This document shows, piece after piece, positions 22,684-39,822 of a stretch of DNA of 64,000 nt. The translations under genes were made by a program, and so were the position numbers. The notes under the pieces were generated by a model. That model was not told where the DNA came from, made no database searches, and saw nothing but the letters and a program-made list of their open reading frames with translations. Each line of letters opens with the position of its first letter. Positions within the stretch are counted from its first letter, which is position 1. This DNA is from Chlamydoabsidia padenii (Eukaryota; Mucoromycota; Mucoromycetes; Mucorales; Cunninghamellaceae): contig JAIWND010000002.1 of the NCBI GenBank assembly GCA_025330725.1, forward strand, positions 496,001 to 560,000, given 5' to 3'.

Positions 22684-24040
22684 CTGTTGCTGTAGTTGTT
22701 CTTGTTGATAAGCAGGATGATGAGGAGACAAAAGACCCAGAGTAGATTCCGAGATTCCCGGATCAATAACTAGACTTGATATACCACGATTAGAGCTTGA
22801 ATCTTCCGAGGCACGAGGCACCGAGCGATCATTTCGTTCAGGTACCACCAACATACTTTCGAAACGAGTGATAGTTTCAAAAGGATACTTGGAATCCGAA
22901 GTAGTGACAGAGGACCAAAAATGATTTTGATTATGAGACACACTAGTTGTAGTAGTATTGCCAGCCAAAGTAGGAATAGATGCAATGATGATGGGTATTT
23001 TTGCCTTGATATCTTCAAATCGGTGATCGAATTGAAAGGTGATTTCGAGTTGATGATGAATAGAAACCATAGGAGAGTCATAAGTAGGTTGTAGATACTG
23101 ATGTAATTTGTGTCGTAATACAATAGGTTGTTTCCAAGCAGAAGACCGAGTTTTGTCGACAGAGTGAATCAGAGCAGGAATAGTTCGTTTTATGAATTTG
23201 GCGTAATCCCGACGTTCTTTGCAATCTGCCACCTTTTTTTCCAAGTTGTAAACATCCATAGGAGCCTGAGTCAAATTGGCATCCGTTTTAGACACCGATT
23301 GAATTCTACACATTGAATATTAAAAGGTAAGAATGGGGTTACTACATTAAATCATATTTCATTCTGCACAACATCAATAATTAATTTTGTGTATCATACC
23401 TGTAAAGTTCGATCTGAGTCAATTGTGTTCGGATACTTTGAACGGCTTTTTGATTGGCGATACACAAGTATTTCACAGCAAAAGGTAATAGTTGTTGATC
23501 CAAGCAGATGATTTGTGGGGCTTCGATTTCATAGTGGAATTTAGCTGGGACGGTCCGTTCGTAAAACTTGGTTTCGACCAGAGGTGCTAGTTCCATACAA
23601 GGTAATAAATGTCTTCGTAGAGTGACAGGATGTTCTGTGGTGATAGACTTGGCCAAGGCAAATGACAGTACAAATTCGACTTGGTAAAAGATGGAGGCAC
23701 GTTTGTTGGTGAGAGATGATGGATATATGTTGGGGATCTCGATATCCCAAGGAATGACGTGATCACCAGCAGGAAGTAAGGTTTTACCAGCAATATGACA
23801 CTTGAGTTTCGGTAACATGGGTGTATAAACGTTGACATTGTTGTTGTATTTGCCTTTAATCGTCACGCGTCCAAAGCCTTTAAATTTAACTGCCATGCTT
23901 CGAATCTTGGTAGGTCTTGTCAGAGTTAATCGCACCGTGCCTTCCAATAATTTGACAGAGTCAGAAGACTGAGCAGGTCCCATAAAATCGAGTGTGTCTT
24001 CAAAGGGTTCTATTTCGAAGCTTTTAAAACCATCTTTCAT
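20999..24040 (-). CDS. Large alpha-arrestin-like protein with polyQ tract
   Basis: Three exons, 24040-23400, 23305-22116 and 22047-20999, give 959 residues. Residues 1 to about 330 have the arrestin fold pattern: an N-domain with VRLTLTRPTKIRSMAVKFKG and LPAGDHVIPWDIEIPN, and a C-domain ending at LEITFQFDHRF. Such proteins are adaptors that bring ubiquitin ligases to membrane transporters. The remaining two thirds is low-complexity Ser/Thr/Pro-rich sequence. It includes a glutamine run at about residues 415-435, encoded by CAG/CAA around 22645-22700, that is likely length-polymorphic. I saw no exact PPxY motif, so recruitment of a Rsp5-type ligase is not demonstrated. The ATG starts the first exon, immediately before a GFKSFEIEPFEDTLDF sequence. 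Paralogue-like gene: 39823-41593. Confidence 0.85.
22630..22705 (-). repeat. CAG/CAA glutamine-coding repeat
   Basis: On the plus strand this is a GTTGCTGCT-type run, which encodes about fifteen consecutive Gln in the arrestin-like protein. It is a candidate for length variation between strains. Confidence 0.8.
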
Positions 24041-24480
24041 TGTATAGAGGGAGGGTATAGTACAATAATTTATAAAGTGATGGTATAATGGTATCGTGTA
24101 AATAAAATAAAAGTCTAAAAAAGGGAAGAAGAAGTAGAAGAAGACGTAGAAGAAGAAGAAAGGAAGGGAATGGGGAAGAATATATATTATATAGGAAGGA
24201 AGTGGAAGAAGAGCAAAAAGTGAAAATAAAAAACTCACATCTTCTTTCACGATATTTCAAATCCCGATTTTCTGGTTACCCCCAAATAACGATTTTTGAG
24301 AATTGGGGTGTCACCTTTCCTTCTCTTTTGTTAATCCGACAACGCGCTCTTTACCTTCTTTAAGATCATTACTTTATCCTATTGTTATCATTATTACCTT
24401 AATTCTATAATAGTTGACCCTCTATACATTATCTTACCCATCTACTTTATCGCAGTACCTAAGACGAACCCTTCATCCTT
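24041..24480. promoter_or_regulatory. Upstream region of the arrestin-like gene
   Basis: It contains a long purine-rich (AAG/AGA) stretch on the plus strand at 24115-24230 and a TTTCAAATCCCG element at 24255-24266. That element is in the opposite orientation relative to the arrestin gene. Confidence 0.3.
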
Positions 24481-25385
24481 TGTATCCATCCATCTTCAAC
24501 CCTGTTATTTTAACTTGATGATTCACTATATATCCTTTGGTTAAACTCTTTGATTCATCAATCACCTTCACACATTTCTGTCCTCACATCAATTGGCATT
24601 GCGGCTTAACACATACCTGTTGGTCAAGTTCCCTCAGCTGCATAAACTGATCCCTTCCATATTCAGGTATATATATATATATATATACTCTTTGTAATAT
24701 TAAACTTGATCATATTTTCCAAACTAACTAACTTTATATTATACATGCTTTCTACATAGGACGATCTCAGTCATCAATCATAACGGAGAATCGGCAGGAT
24801 CGGCTCACATGAATGTCAAAAACCAACAAATGGACAACTCAATTAGACAAATAGGATGGTCGTACAACAAGAAATGAATACACCAACTCATGGGGGAGGG
24901 GGATAAAGGATACCATATTAATAATTCATCATATTAACAAACATCATTGGTAGGTAGGCAACAACGACCAATTAGGGATTCATCGGATGACTGGATATAA
25001 CATTGACATGATAATCATGGGTACAGATAACAACCACATTCATCATACTCCTTTATATAATCCACATTGGTAAGCTTGAAAAATATAGATCATACAATAT
25101 TTGTAATTTAACAAAAGATGCCTTGTTTACTTATTATGATTCTGCAGTCGCGGGTGATTATCATCGACTTTACAGCAATTAGGTCAATCTGAAATGGGCG
25201 GACATTGGGTGGTTGGTCAATTGTAATGCATGGGCGAAGGATTCCTTTGGTGACACCACATAAATGTAGTTGATATTCTCTCTCCTTTTTAGTTTAATTT
25301 GGCTTTTTTAACTTCTTTACTACTTGATACTATTATTATCTCATCCTGATCACAGGTACATCTAATAAAACACACATACTTTTTA
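24480..25385 (+). ncRNA. Candidate spliced non-coding transcript
   Basis: Two intron-like intervals are present on the plus strand. The first, 24667-24759, runs from CAG/GTATAT through CTAACTAAC to ACATAG. The second, 25070-25147, runs from TTG/GTAAGC to CTGCAG. A polyadenylation-like AATAAA follows near 25363. No flanking exon has a long reading frame; the longest open run after the first acceptor is about 34 codons. The layout resembles a spliced long non-coding RNA, but transcription is not shown and the ends are guesses. Confidence 0.3.
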
Positions 25386-26660
25386 TGTCTCTTGTCTTCC
25401 ATCATTATAACACTCTTCTTTATGTGAAAACAGTATTATTAATTCTCATATTGTCTTTTTAAAGAACGCAAAAAGGAAAGTGTCACCAACGGTAATAATC
25501 GCGAATGCCCTTGATTGTCAATCTTCAATACTGTTACACAAGGCTAATTTATAATTTGATTTCAGTATCCACTTTTTGTGCTGTGTGATAACTCAAAACA
25601 ACTCAAATAAATTAACCATGCACTATTTTTAACTTTTGACTCGTTTTCAACCAACTACTGGGAACTGCCTCTGTTGATCAAACCACTGTACTCTCAAGTC
25701 GCTCCAAACCCCGCTTCCGCGGGACTGACCGCCGAGACATCCTCGTCGTCATTGAATGAGGGTGCGCACGTTTTACCTGACTGACAGCACGATATTGTGT
25801 ATTACTATTTCTCAAATGTCATTGCATAAATGATTTGCCATTAATATACATTCACCAATTATGCAAAAAAAACATTGACACTCCGCATTTCTTCTTTACA
25901 GGATTAAGGGTTTAAAGCATTTGATGATTACTACAGCACCCGACCCTTTTTGATCGTAGATTAAATCCCCCTGTTGATGTGAGGTACCTGATAAGCATCA
26001 CATATCAAAACCATGATAATATCAAAAGAATAAAGATACTTGATCCAAAAAGTCACTGAGAAGAAAAGCGGGACTTGAAATCGTGCTCTTGCATGAATTT
26101 CGAATATCAGATCTGAACAGACAAGCTGCTATCTGTTCATCGCATATGTACTATAAGACTGTTAAGAGACAATAATATCATACCATTAACATGTAATAAT
26201 AATAATCAATACATTTACACTTTCTGATCAAGTTTTATTATCATAAAAAAAGCAAAAGTAGCTTATTTTGCAGGATCAATAAGGGGTTTTATTTTTAATG
26301 GAGTATATTGAATCTATAATGTAACCAACTAACCTAGTGTATGTTGATAAAAGAGGGTATAGCCATAATGCATAAAACCAGGTGTAAATTGATGCTCCTT
26401 AGTCTCGGTATGGTTATCATGTCGAGATTAGGAGATCTATTGTGAATGTTTGAGGTATGGGTTAAGTCATATTCCCGTGTCTAAAAAAGTCATAAACAAC
26501 ATGGTTAGTCTATATCTGTTCGTAATGTAATGGATGGAATGAATGATTAAACTAACCGAACAGGTGATGCAATAATTTGAATTGTTACACCACCAGCAAG
26601 ATCAACTTTGAGAAGAAGATCCTCACCAGCCCCACAATTTTTTTTTGGGTTCACTTACCT
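25386..26660. other. Gene desert with a GC-rich structured patch
   Basis: No protein-coding gene was recognised. At about 25640-25790 there is a GC-rich, non-repetitive patch with perfect short stems, CCCGCTTCCGCGGG and CGAGACATCCTCG, inside otherwise AT-rich DNA. A GCGGGACTTGAAA element is at 26068-26080. The patch could be a structural RNA gene, but I could not match it to a named RNA family. Confidence 0.3.
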
Positions 26661-26662
26661 AC

Positions 26663-27217
26663 CAATGAGACAGAATCCAATGACAACATCCGGGAGCCTC
26701 GATAAACACAGTGATCGTCGTTGTTGTGATGTGCTAAAAGAAGAGAGTGAGGATCATTAGTAACATGTCATTGTGCCAAAAAAAAAAGGTACCAACCTAC
26801 TATGATTACATTGTAACCACCAAGAGAGAAAGAAGCCCGTTCGATCCATTGATTGGCCGCCAATGCATCTGTAATACGGTTGATATTATTAAGCAATGTA
26901 ATTGGTCGGTAAGGAGCGCAGTCGATAGTCTGCTCGTTTTGTACAAAATATCCTAATTCATTTACCTTGGCCCAATATCATATGAAGAGTGATAGCCCCA
27001 AGACAGTGTACCATTTGCACCATAGGTTTGTTCTTCGCCAAGGACATTTAATCTAAAGTAGAAAAATAGAAAGATAGTGTAATTAAAGTGAAAAGTGTAT
27101 TGGGCCTTTTGTGTGATCGTTTGACTTACATGCTTGACGATGTTTGCCAATCAGAAGGAATGAACTGCGACGGCATCATTCGTTGGATTACCATAGACAA
27201 GGTCAACCTTGAGATTC
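26663..27217 (-). other. Cryptic minus-strand multi-exon gene or relic
   Basis: Four short stretches on the minus strand are bounded by consensus splice sites: 27217-27130, 27052-26966, 26868-26801 and 26733-26663. Their lengths (88, 87, 68 and 71 nt) join in one open frame through all four, containing for example LNVLGEEQTYGANGTLSW and SMDRTGFFLSWWLQCNH. Neither the first nor the last exon could be fixed and no family was recognised. Other frames look protein-like too, so decay is possible. Confidence 0.3.
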
Positions 27218-27475
27218 CTAAAAGTGTAAAAAGATATAAACACTTTTTATTTGTGGTCGAGCCAGTTGCATAATTTTCATCAACTATATTCACCTTGAAA
27301 CCTTGTACATTTCCTTCATTTAAAAATAAAGGAAAAGGAAGATACGAAAGAATGCAACAGTCTGAGTGAGTAATTTTGAGCTGTACTGCGGCATTTAAAA
27401 CTCCTTCATAAACTTTTTTTTTTTCCTCTTTTTTTCCTCTTTCCTTTTCTTTCCTTCCTCCATCGTTATTTTTAC

Positions 27476-33179
<5,704 letters not shown>

Positions 33180-33894
33180 TTAGTCTATACTCTTATTTAT
33201 TACTGTTATATATATTTGATTACTACTTTATTCATTAACAACTTAGAAATAAAATCAATTTGTACTGAATATGACATTGTAACATCAATGCTTCCAGCGT
33301 TATGCAAATGCAAAAAGCGGGATGTTAATTCAAGGGTGTCGGGATTTAAAAACTCGATTTACATTTTTTGTGTGTTTGAATGGAAGCGATTATTTTCCTT
33401 CCTTTCACTCCACCGTACGTAAATCAACCTATAGGGGTATTAAGATGAAAAGGAACAGAAGGATATATATGTATAAATGGATACCATGGATTTATCGGCA
33501 AAAATACAGATGGATGGATGGATTGAAGCTGTGGGTGCATTGATATAAATGGCCGAATCACGAAGGACGATAGATGGATCGACATGACACCAACATACTA
33601 ACAGCAACAGCACACTACATTTATTTATCCATCCTTCTATCTATCCATCTATCCATCTATCTATATTTTACGTATCCGACATTATCGCCATATTACATTG
33701 ACTACAATCAACTCGATTCAATACCGAAATGAACAAATTTCATCATTCTACATTCAACATTATTCACCTCTTCCGACATGCACCTCGACCGTCACTTGTT
33801 CATAGTGAATCCAATATACATATATATCCTTTATGAATATATATTGATTGGTTTGGTTACTGATATGCTCTATTTTTTTTTTAAATTAGACAAT
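33180..33894. promoter_or_regulatory. Intergenic and upstream region of eS7
   Basis: It holds a GCGGGATGTTAATTCAA variant and a CGGGATTTAAAA element near 33317-33355, plus ATCT/GGAT tetranucleotide repeats at about 33500-33665. The stretch just before the eS7 ATG ends TTAAATTAG/ACA, which looks like the acceptor of a 5'-UTR intron. Confidence 0.35.
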
Positions 33895-34210
33895 ATGGCT
33901 AGCAAGATTGTTAAAATTGCCGGTGCTAAGCCCGTCGATGAATTCGAAATCTCCATTGGCCAAGCTGTCATTGATCTCGAAAACTCTGTGCCTGAATTGA
34001 AGAAGGAATTGCGTCCCCTTAACATCACTGGTGCTAAGGAAGTAAGTATATGTAGATTGGTGTGTACCTGAAAAACTCTTAACCCCTTCTTTTTTTTCTT
34101 GACAGGTCGAACTCGGTGCTGGTAAGAAGGCTATCGTTATCTTTGTCCCCGTCCCTCAACAAAAGGCCTTCCAAAAGATCCAACAACGGTAAAGCACTAC
34201 CACTCTCACC

Positions 34211-34257
<47 letters not shown>

Positions 34258-34630
34258 AATGCATTAGTCTTGGAATAGTTTGACCCGTGAATTGGAAAAG
34301 AAATTCTCTGATCGCCACGTTGTCTTTGTTGCTCAACGCCGTATCCTCAAGAAGCCCAGCCGTCATGAAAACCCCAAGCAACCTCGTCCTCGTTCTCGTA
34401 CTTTGACTGCTGTCCATGACTCTGTACTTGAAGATTTGGTCTACCCCACCGAAATCGTTGGCAAGCGTACCCGTGTCAAGGTCGATGGCTCCAAGACCAT
34501 CAAGTGCTTCTTGGATACCAAGGATGCCACCTCTTTGGAATACAAGCTCGACACCTTCTCCTCTGTTTACCGCAAGTTGACTGGCAAGGATGTTGTCTTT
34601 GAATTCCCCGCCACCACTGAAATCTTTTAG
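33895..34630 (+). CDS. RPS7: 40S ribosomal protein eS7
   Basis: This is a component of the small ribosomal subunit. Three coding exons, 33895-34041, 34106-34188 and 34279-34630, give 193 residues, against 194 in human. Conserved blocks are visible: [18 protein letters not shown] near the N-terminus, [35 protein letters not shown], the basic [18 protein letters not shown], and [12 protein letters not shown] at the C-terminus. Codon choice is biased (many GGT, AAG, GTC), as expected for a highly expressed gene. The second intron carries an (ATA)n microsatellite at about 34212-34254. The acceptor for exon 3 is AATAG at 34278, giving [12 protein letters not shown]. Confidence 0.96.
34212..34255. 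repeat. (ATA)n microsatellite in an eS7 intron
   Basis: About fourteen uninterrupted ATA/TAA units lie within the second intron of the eS7 gene. The tract is likely polymorphic. Confidence 0.9.
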
Positions 34631-35186
34631 AATAGATATATAAATATATGTTTTGAATAAAGAAAGTCATTATTTTTTTATGTAGTTGATCCCCTGTTTA
34701 TGCATTAACCTTTTTAGTGTTACACAACCCCTTTTATTATCCATTGTTTAAATAAAACTGTATTCTTGATTGAAATAACCAGACTTTATGTGATCCATTT
34801 AATATATGTTATGTAAATTACATAAAGGTTTATCTCGAACTGCAATCACAAGATTTCCCTTGATCACATTGTGAAAGTTCCAAAGGAAGACATGGTGGCA
34901 GACAAGCACCATATACAATCTACCTAAGGGTATCTGATTATCAAACCAACAGACATCACGACACCCAATCACATACCATTCATGTTATTATACTGCATCA
35001 GAAGTCACCATATATATATATGTAAATAAATGTCATTTTTATTAACTGTTTTCTTTTCCCAAAGTTATTGTATGTCAGTAAAAGTTAATATGAGGCAGGG
35101 AGGAGGAAGTGAGAAGGGGAAACAAATATAGTAAGTAAGAAGAGTGAAGGGATGTTTTTCTAAAGTATATATGAGGAGCAGGGCAT
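34631..35186. other. Convergent 3' spacer of eS7 and complex I subunit
   Basis: This is AT-rich DNA with several AATAAA-like signals and a short ATATATAT run near 35012. No coding potential was seen. Confidence 0.5.
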
Positions 35187-36747
35187 TTATCGATCGACTT
35201 CACCAAACACAATATCCTATGTAGAAGAAGAAAAAAAAAAAGTCAGCATAACATTTACACACATAGACATTTCCCTTGCCCTGTTAATAGTTTTCGTTAC
35301 TTACCATAGTACCAATAAGAGCGACCATGTCAGGAAGCAAGTGACCACGAGACATAAAGTCGGAACCTTGAAGATGAGCAAAACCAGGAGCCTTGATCTT
35401 GCATCTGTAAGGACGGTTAGAGCCATCAGAGACCAAGAAGACACCGAATTCACCCTTGGGAGCTTCAATGACAGTATAAGTTTCACCAGCAGGCACAGAG
35501 TAACCTTCAGAGTAGAGCTTGAAGTGATGGATCAAAGCTTCCATATTTTCCTTCATGGCAGACCGAGGAGGAGGAGCGATCTTCCAGTCATCGACCTTGA
35601 TAGGACCTTCGGGAATATCATTGATACATTGAGAGATGATACGGAGAGATTGACGCATTTCTTCAGTACGGCACAAGTATCTGTCGTAACAATCACCGTT
35701 TTGACCAACAGGGACATCGAATTCCACCTTGTCGTAAGCATCATAAGGGTTGTTCTTGCGGATATCCCACTTGATACCAGAGCCGCGGACAAGGACACCA
35801 GAGAAACCCCAGTCCATAGCTTCTTGCACAGTAACGACACCAATGTTTTCGGTACGCACCCTCCAGATACGGTTGCCAGACAACATTTCTTCCATTTCGT
35901 CGATACGGTCACCATATTGCAAAGCCCATTCTTGAATATCATCCAAAAGACCGATAGGAAGATCCAAAGCAACACCACCAGGGCGGACGTAGGCCGTGTG
36001 GAGACGAGCACCAGACACACGTTCATAGAATTCCATCAGTTTTTCACGTTCTTCAAACATCCACAAGAAGGGGGTCAAGGCACCGACATCCATTGCGTGA
36101 GAGGTAACAGACATGATGTGGTTCAAGATACGAGTGATTTCACCAAAGAGAGTACGGATATACTGGGCACGTTCAGGTACTTGCACATTAAGCAACTTTT
36201 CCACCGCCAAAGAATAAGCTTGTTCGTTCGTCATCATGGACACGTAGTCAAGACGATCAAAGTAAGGTAAGGCTTGAAGGTATGTCTTGTATTCAATCAA
36301 TTTTTCCGTACCACGATGAAGAAGACCAATATGAGGATCAGCACGGACAATTTCTTCACCATTCAATTCGAGAATCAAACGCAACACACCGTGAGCAGCA
36401 GGATGTTGAGGACCAAAGTTGACAGTAAAGTTACGGAGTTTAGTTTCTTCTTCACCTTCGAAGGCTATCGTTTAATTTTTTTTTTTTTAAAAAAAAAAGA
36501 ATTAGTTTAATAATCAAGCCAAACGAGTCCATTTATATGCGTTATCAATAAAATAGGGGTACTTACCGCTACCAAAGCCTTTATCTTCGGTAATGGTGGT
36601 GACAGCGCTGTTTTGTTGTTGTTGGTTGACAGCAGTAGCCATGGATCGCCACATGGGTTTGGTGTACAAAGCAGTGTTGGACTTGAATGATAATGGACGA
36701 GCGGCGGCCATACGGCGTGTCCACAATCTAGTGGCAGCAAAAGACAT
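35187..36747 (-). CDS. NDUFS2: Complex I 49-kDa subunit (NDUFS2), mitochondrial
   Basis: This is the core subunit of NADH:ubiquinone oxidoreductase that forms the quinone-binding chamber with the PSST subunit. Three exons, 36747-36567, 36464-35305 and 35216-35187, give 456 residues. The first exon encodes an Arg/Ala/Ser-rich presequence of about 40-60 residues. The mature protein has the invariant [13 protein letters not shown] quinone-site loop, [25 protein letters not shown] and [13 protein letters not shown]. The last exon is only ten codons, DIVFGEVDR plus stop, which is the conserved C-terminal end. Very biased codon use suggests strong expression. The identification is secure. Confidence 0.96.
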
Positions 36748-37745
36748 TATAATTGTATTTATAAAGAGAGAGTGGGGAGTTGATGGAAGACGATTAAATA
36801 ATAGGTGAAGAAAGGGAAGTGTGCCTTTTTGCTTTTAAAAGAGAGAAGAAGAAAAAAACAACACAAATTTTTTTGTTTTGCCAACCCCAAGTGATAGTTT
36901 TAAACCCCGCGCTTGAACTGAACTTTTGGCCGGTGAAAATATCGTCACGCTGAAAATGCGTCAGCGAGAGCTGATACGGCGGCATTTGAAATATATAAAA
37001 GAACCTTGATCTTGGTTTATTCACTTCTTTCTCTTTTATTGGAATCACGACACTGATGCCCAACTTTTATCATGGACCATTCTCATAGGTACACAACTTG
37101 CATTAAACTAATATTTCCTCATGATGGCTACTAACTCTTTTACATTCTTATTGCATCTAGCCACCGAAACTGACGACTTTTATTGGACGAGTAACAATGC
37201 CTCTCACTTTTGAGCAACTACTATATGACCCTAAGCAAGTACTTTAAAGGTACAAGCATGAAAACTAATAGCCTCATCCCTTCTTTACCCTTCTTAATCA
37301 AGTCGCACCTGCAGTATCTGGTATTTGGTGCTCCTACACGTCGCTTCGCCTCAACCTTCGAGACTTTGCCATGTACGACACTACCATCAAATATGATTGT
37401 TTTGTCTTTGTTATGGAGATAAAATAGGTAGAAGAAAAACAAGGTCATGTAAAAAACGACAAAGGAAGTCTTTTTTTTTTAATTAGGGGGCGGGACAAGC
37501 GGTACTGGGATCACACTCCAGGCTTTTGATTACCACCGATGGGATAACAACAACACTTACAGCATTCTAACTTGATCTTTTACTAGTGACCATCTGCAAC
37601 TGTCTCAAATTGAAGGTACTCGGGGTAAAAGTCAATATTATATGCGCATTGTGGTGATCATATCCAATCTGGCGACCTATCATAATTGTATTATAGTATT
37701 ATAGTGGATAGTAATAAATGTTTTAGATACCTAGTTAGTGATATA
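36748..37745. other. Intergenic region with possible gene remnant
   Basis: Upstream of the complex I gene are a TTTTAAACCCCGC element near 36898-36910 and a GCGGCATTTGAAA near 36979-36991. At about 37050-37240 a short spliced-looking frame (an exon ending near 37078, then an acceptor before CCACCGAAACTG) encodes only a few dozen residues. I regard it as noise or a relic. Confidence 0.3.
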
Positions 37746-39290
37746 CTAGTTTTATAAAATAAACGGTGTTTGAAAATAGTTTGAAGGAATGATTGAAAGC
37801 AATGATACATAGGAAAAGAAAGCAAACAGTCAGTTAGTACACGTGGACAGTCCATTTTGTCTTTGGCAATGATAAAATTTGCCAAATTAATGCAGTTTAG
37901 GGTAGGTTGCGATAATTTCCCGGATGAAAAAGAAAAAGAAAAAAATCGGATGCAGTCCCGATGGAACACCTATCTTCGTTAATGTTTGATTGGAAATCGT
38001 TGAAGCCTTCGTAGAACACATACGGGACGTGGAAGGCGGATGGCGGAGAGAAAAGACACCAGGTCAAAGGAGCTTGAAGAAGAGGAAGAAGAGCCAGGCA
38101 ATTGCACAAAAGATTATTTATTGAAGAAATTCTAACCTTTTTATAAAGTACAGGAGGGGATAAAAAACAGGTGATCAGTGCTAGGAAAATGGAAGAAGAA
38201 TGAAAATTGATGGCGAACCAATCAATTCAATGGGGCAAACCTTTGTTAATTAGTGTAGGAGACGATAGAATCACATGTATTTGAGTCACTTTCACTATTC
38301 ACAAACGATCAATTCATGCTGACCATCAATCAATACATGTAAAGAAGCTAGAATGTAATGGTGGCTGGATTTCAAATAACCACCGATCAATGCAAAAAAA
38401 AGTCTGGTTATGATAACGTCATGTGTATCAGTAGATCCCCTGTTCCCCCCTTTTCCTGATCAAACCAAGCTCCAATCAGCAGATAACCGTTGCAGTCTGG
38501 CTGGTCACATTGGCTGTGGCGGAAGGAGAACGGAAAGAAGACAGAGGAGAGAGAGGATTTATCCCACTAAGATTTTGGATGGGCTCTCCTCGCTCCATTG
38601 TTAAAGGATGCTAATGATTAAAGTGGTGATGTGAATATTATGACCCATTTCCAATATACTTTACCGCAAAAGTCAAGTGCCAGGACCCTTGTGTTAGTCA
38701 GTCCAAGCGTGCAATGAGTTTTACCTGTCTTTTTACAAGAAAAAGGACGAAGATTTTTTTACAGACAGAAGCAAAAATCATTTTCAAATTCCGCCAGTTC
38801 CTGGTCAGAGTTGAAAAGGGCTTTACTCGCTCCATTGACAACGGATGCTAATGATTAAAGTGGCCATGTGGACACTATGACCCATTTCCAACATAATTTA
38901 CCGCAAAGCCAAGTACTAAAGACCCCTGTGTTAGTGTGTTTAGACTTGCAATGACTTTTACCTTTTCTTTGCGACAAAAGATGTTTTTTTTTCTATGTAG
39001 AGGAAAGAAAGCTTCATTTTCAAACGCCGAACAAAATTCAATGTGCCTAGCAATTCTCGATTTGGGGGCATGGTATCGGAGGGGAAGCGTTGTCAGTCGA
39101 GATTTCGTTACTCGTTGTAGAGCCCAAATTTATATATGCAGTCTCTCTCCACCCAACTTCTCCCCGTGCCCCCCTCTTTGCGAAGGCACTCCATTCCATT
39201 TCTACTACTATCAACACATTGTTGCGCAAAAAAGCGGGATTTTAAAGTTTTATGAAGTTTGAAATGTTCGTACGATATTCGTATAATTTT
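37746..39290 (+). repeat. Dispersed 1.5-kb repeat, copy B
   Basis: This copy is collinear with 16521-17950 and in the same orientation. It differs by a few percent and by small indels, including about 30-40 bp of additional sequence near 37855 and another near 38360. It keeps the two-unit internal duplication (237-bp period), the 65-codon ORF and a TATA-like TTTATATATGCAG near 39130. The similarity fades near GTTTGAAATGTTCGTACG. No encoded mobility protein was seen. Confidence 0.8.
38410..38604 (+). CDS. Small ORF conserved in the dispersed repeat (copy B)
   Basis: This 64-residue ORF is the counterpart of 17128-17322. It differs at two residues (Thr to Lys, His to Tyr) and at three silent positions. 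Coding status is unproven. Confidence 0.2.
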   Translation: MITSCVSVDPLFPPFPDQTKLQSADNRCSLAGHIGCGGRRTERRQRRERIYPTKILDGLSSLHC

Positions 39291-39822
39291 TATAAGAGAA
39301 GAGATAATGTTATTTTTAATAAAGGTAAACTCGATTGGGTGGTTTGATGATTTGGTTAATTAATAAAAAAGTACTTGATATTGGGTTTTGGTTTTTTGCT
39401 TCACCCACAATTTTGAGTCTCACTGCGGGTGGTAGAAGTCTCAGATCGTCTGGTGCCATCGGTATACAATTTGAGTAACGCGTCCTATGTCAAATTCCAG
39501 TTGCCGATTTTATAAAGTTCGACTTCTGAGCCGAAAGCGATGCTAGAAACAAGAGATTGTCCTAGCTACCCATTCTTCTTTAATCCTTCCTTAAATCGAA
39601 GAAGAGGGTCGGTGAATCGCATATTTATAACTATCTTTAGCAAATAAAAAAGTTGAAATGAAAAAAAGCAAGGGTCCTGACTCACGTACTTCAAATCCCG
39701 CAGTGGCGATCAAACACTAGTTACACAAATGACGGATAGGGGTTTGAATTAAAATCCGTCCTAATTTTTTTCCGGCCTTTTTCTTTTTCTTTTCTCTCTT
39801 GCTCTTCCGTTATAAAAGATAC
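39291..39822. promoter_or_regulatory. Upstream region of the second arrestin-like gene
   Basis: This is AT-rich spacer. The notable site is TTCAAATCCCGCA at 39690-39702, about 121 bp before the ATG, followed by a C/T-rich stretch typical of a fungal transcription start zone. Confidence 0.4.
39690..39702 (+). promoter_or_regulatory. Recurrent TTCAAATCCCGC element
   Basis: TTCAAATCCCGCA lies 121 bp upstream of the arrestin-like start at 39823, in gene orientation, at a spacing similar to that at CAF1. Confidence 0.4.

Noticed and set aside
22493..22708. Plus-strand frame encoding a long cysteine run
   Set aside because: It is the antisense of the CAG/CAA glutamine repeat in the arrestin-like gene.
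35341..36270. Long plus-strand open frame of 309 codons
   Set aside because: It is the antisense shadow of the highly codon-biased NDUFS2 exon.
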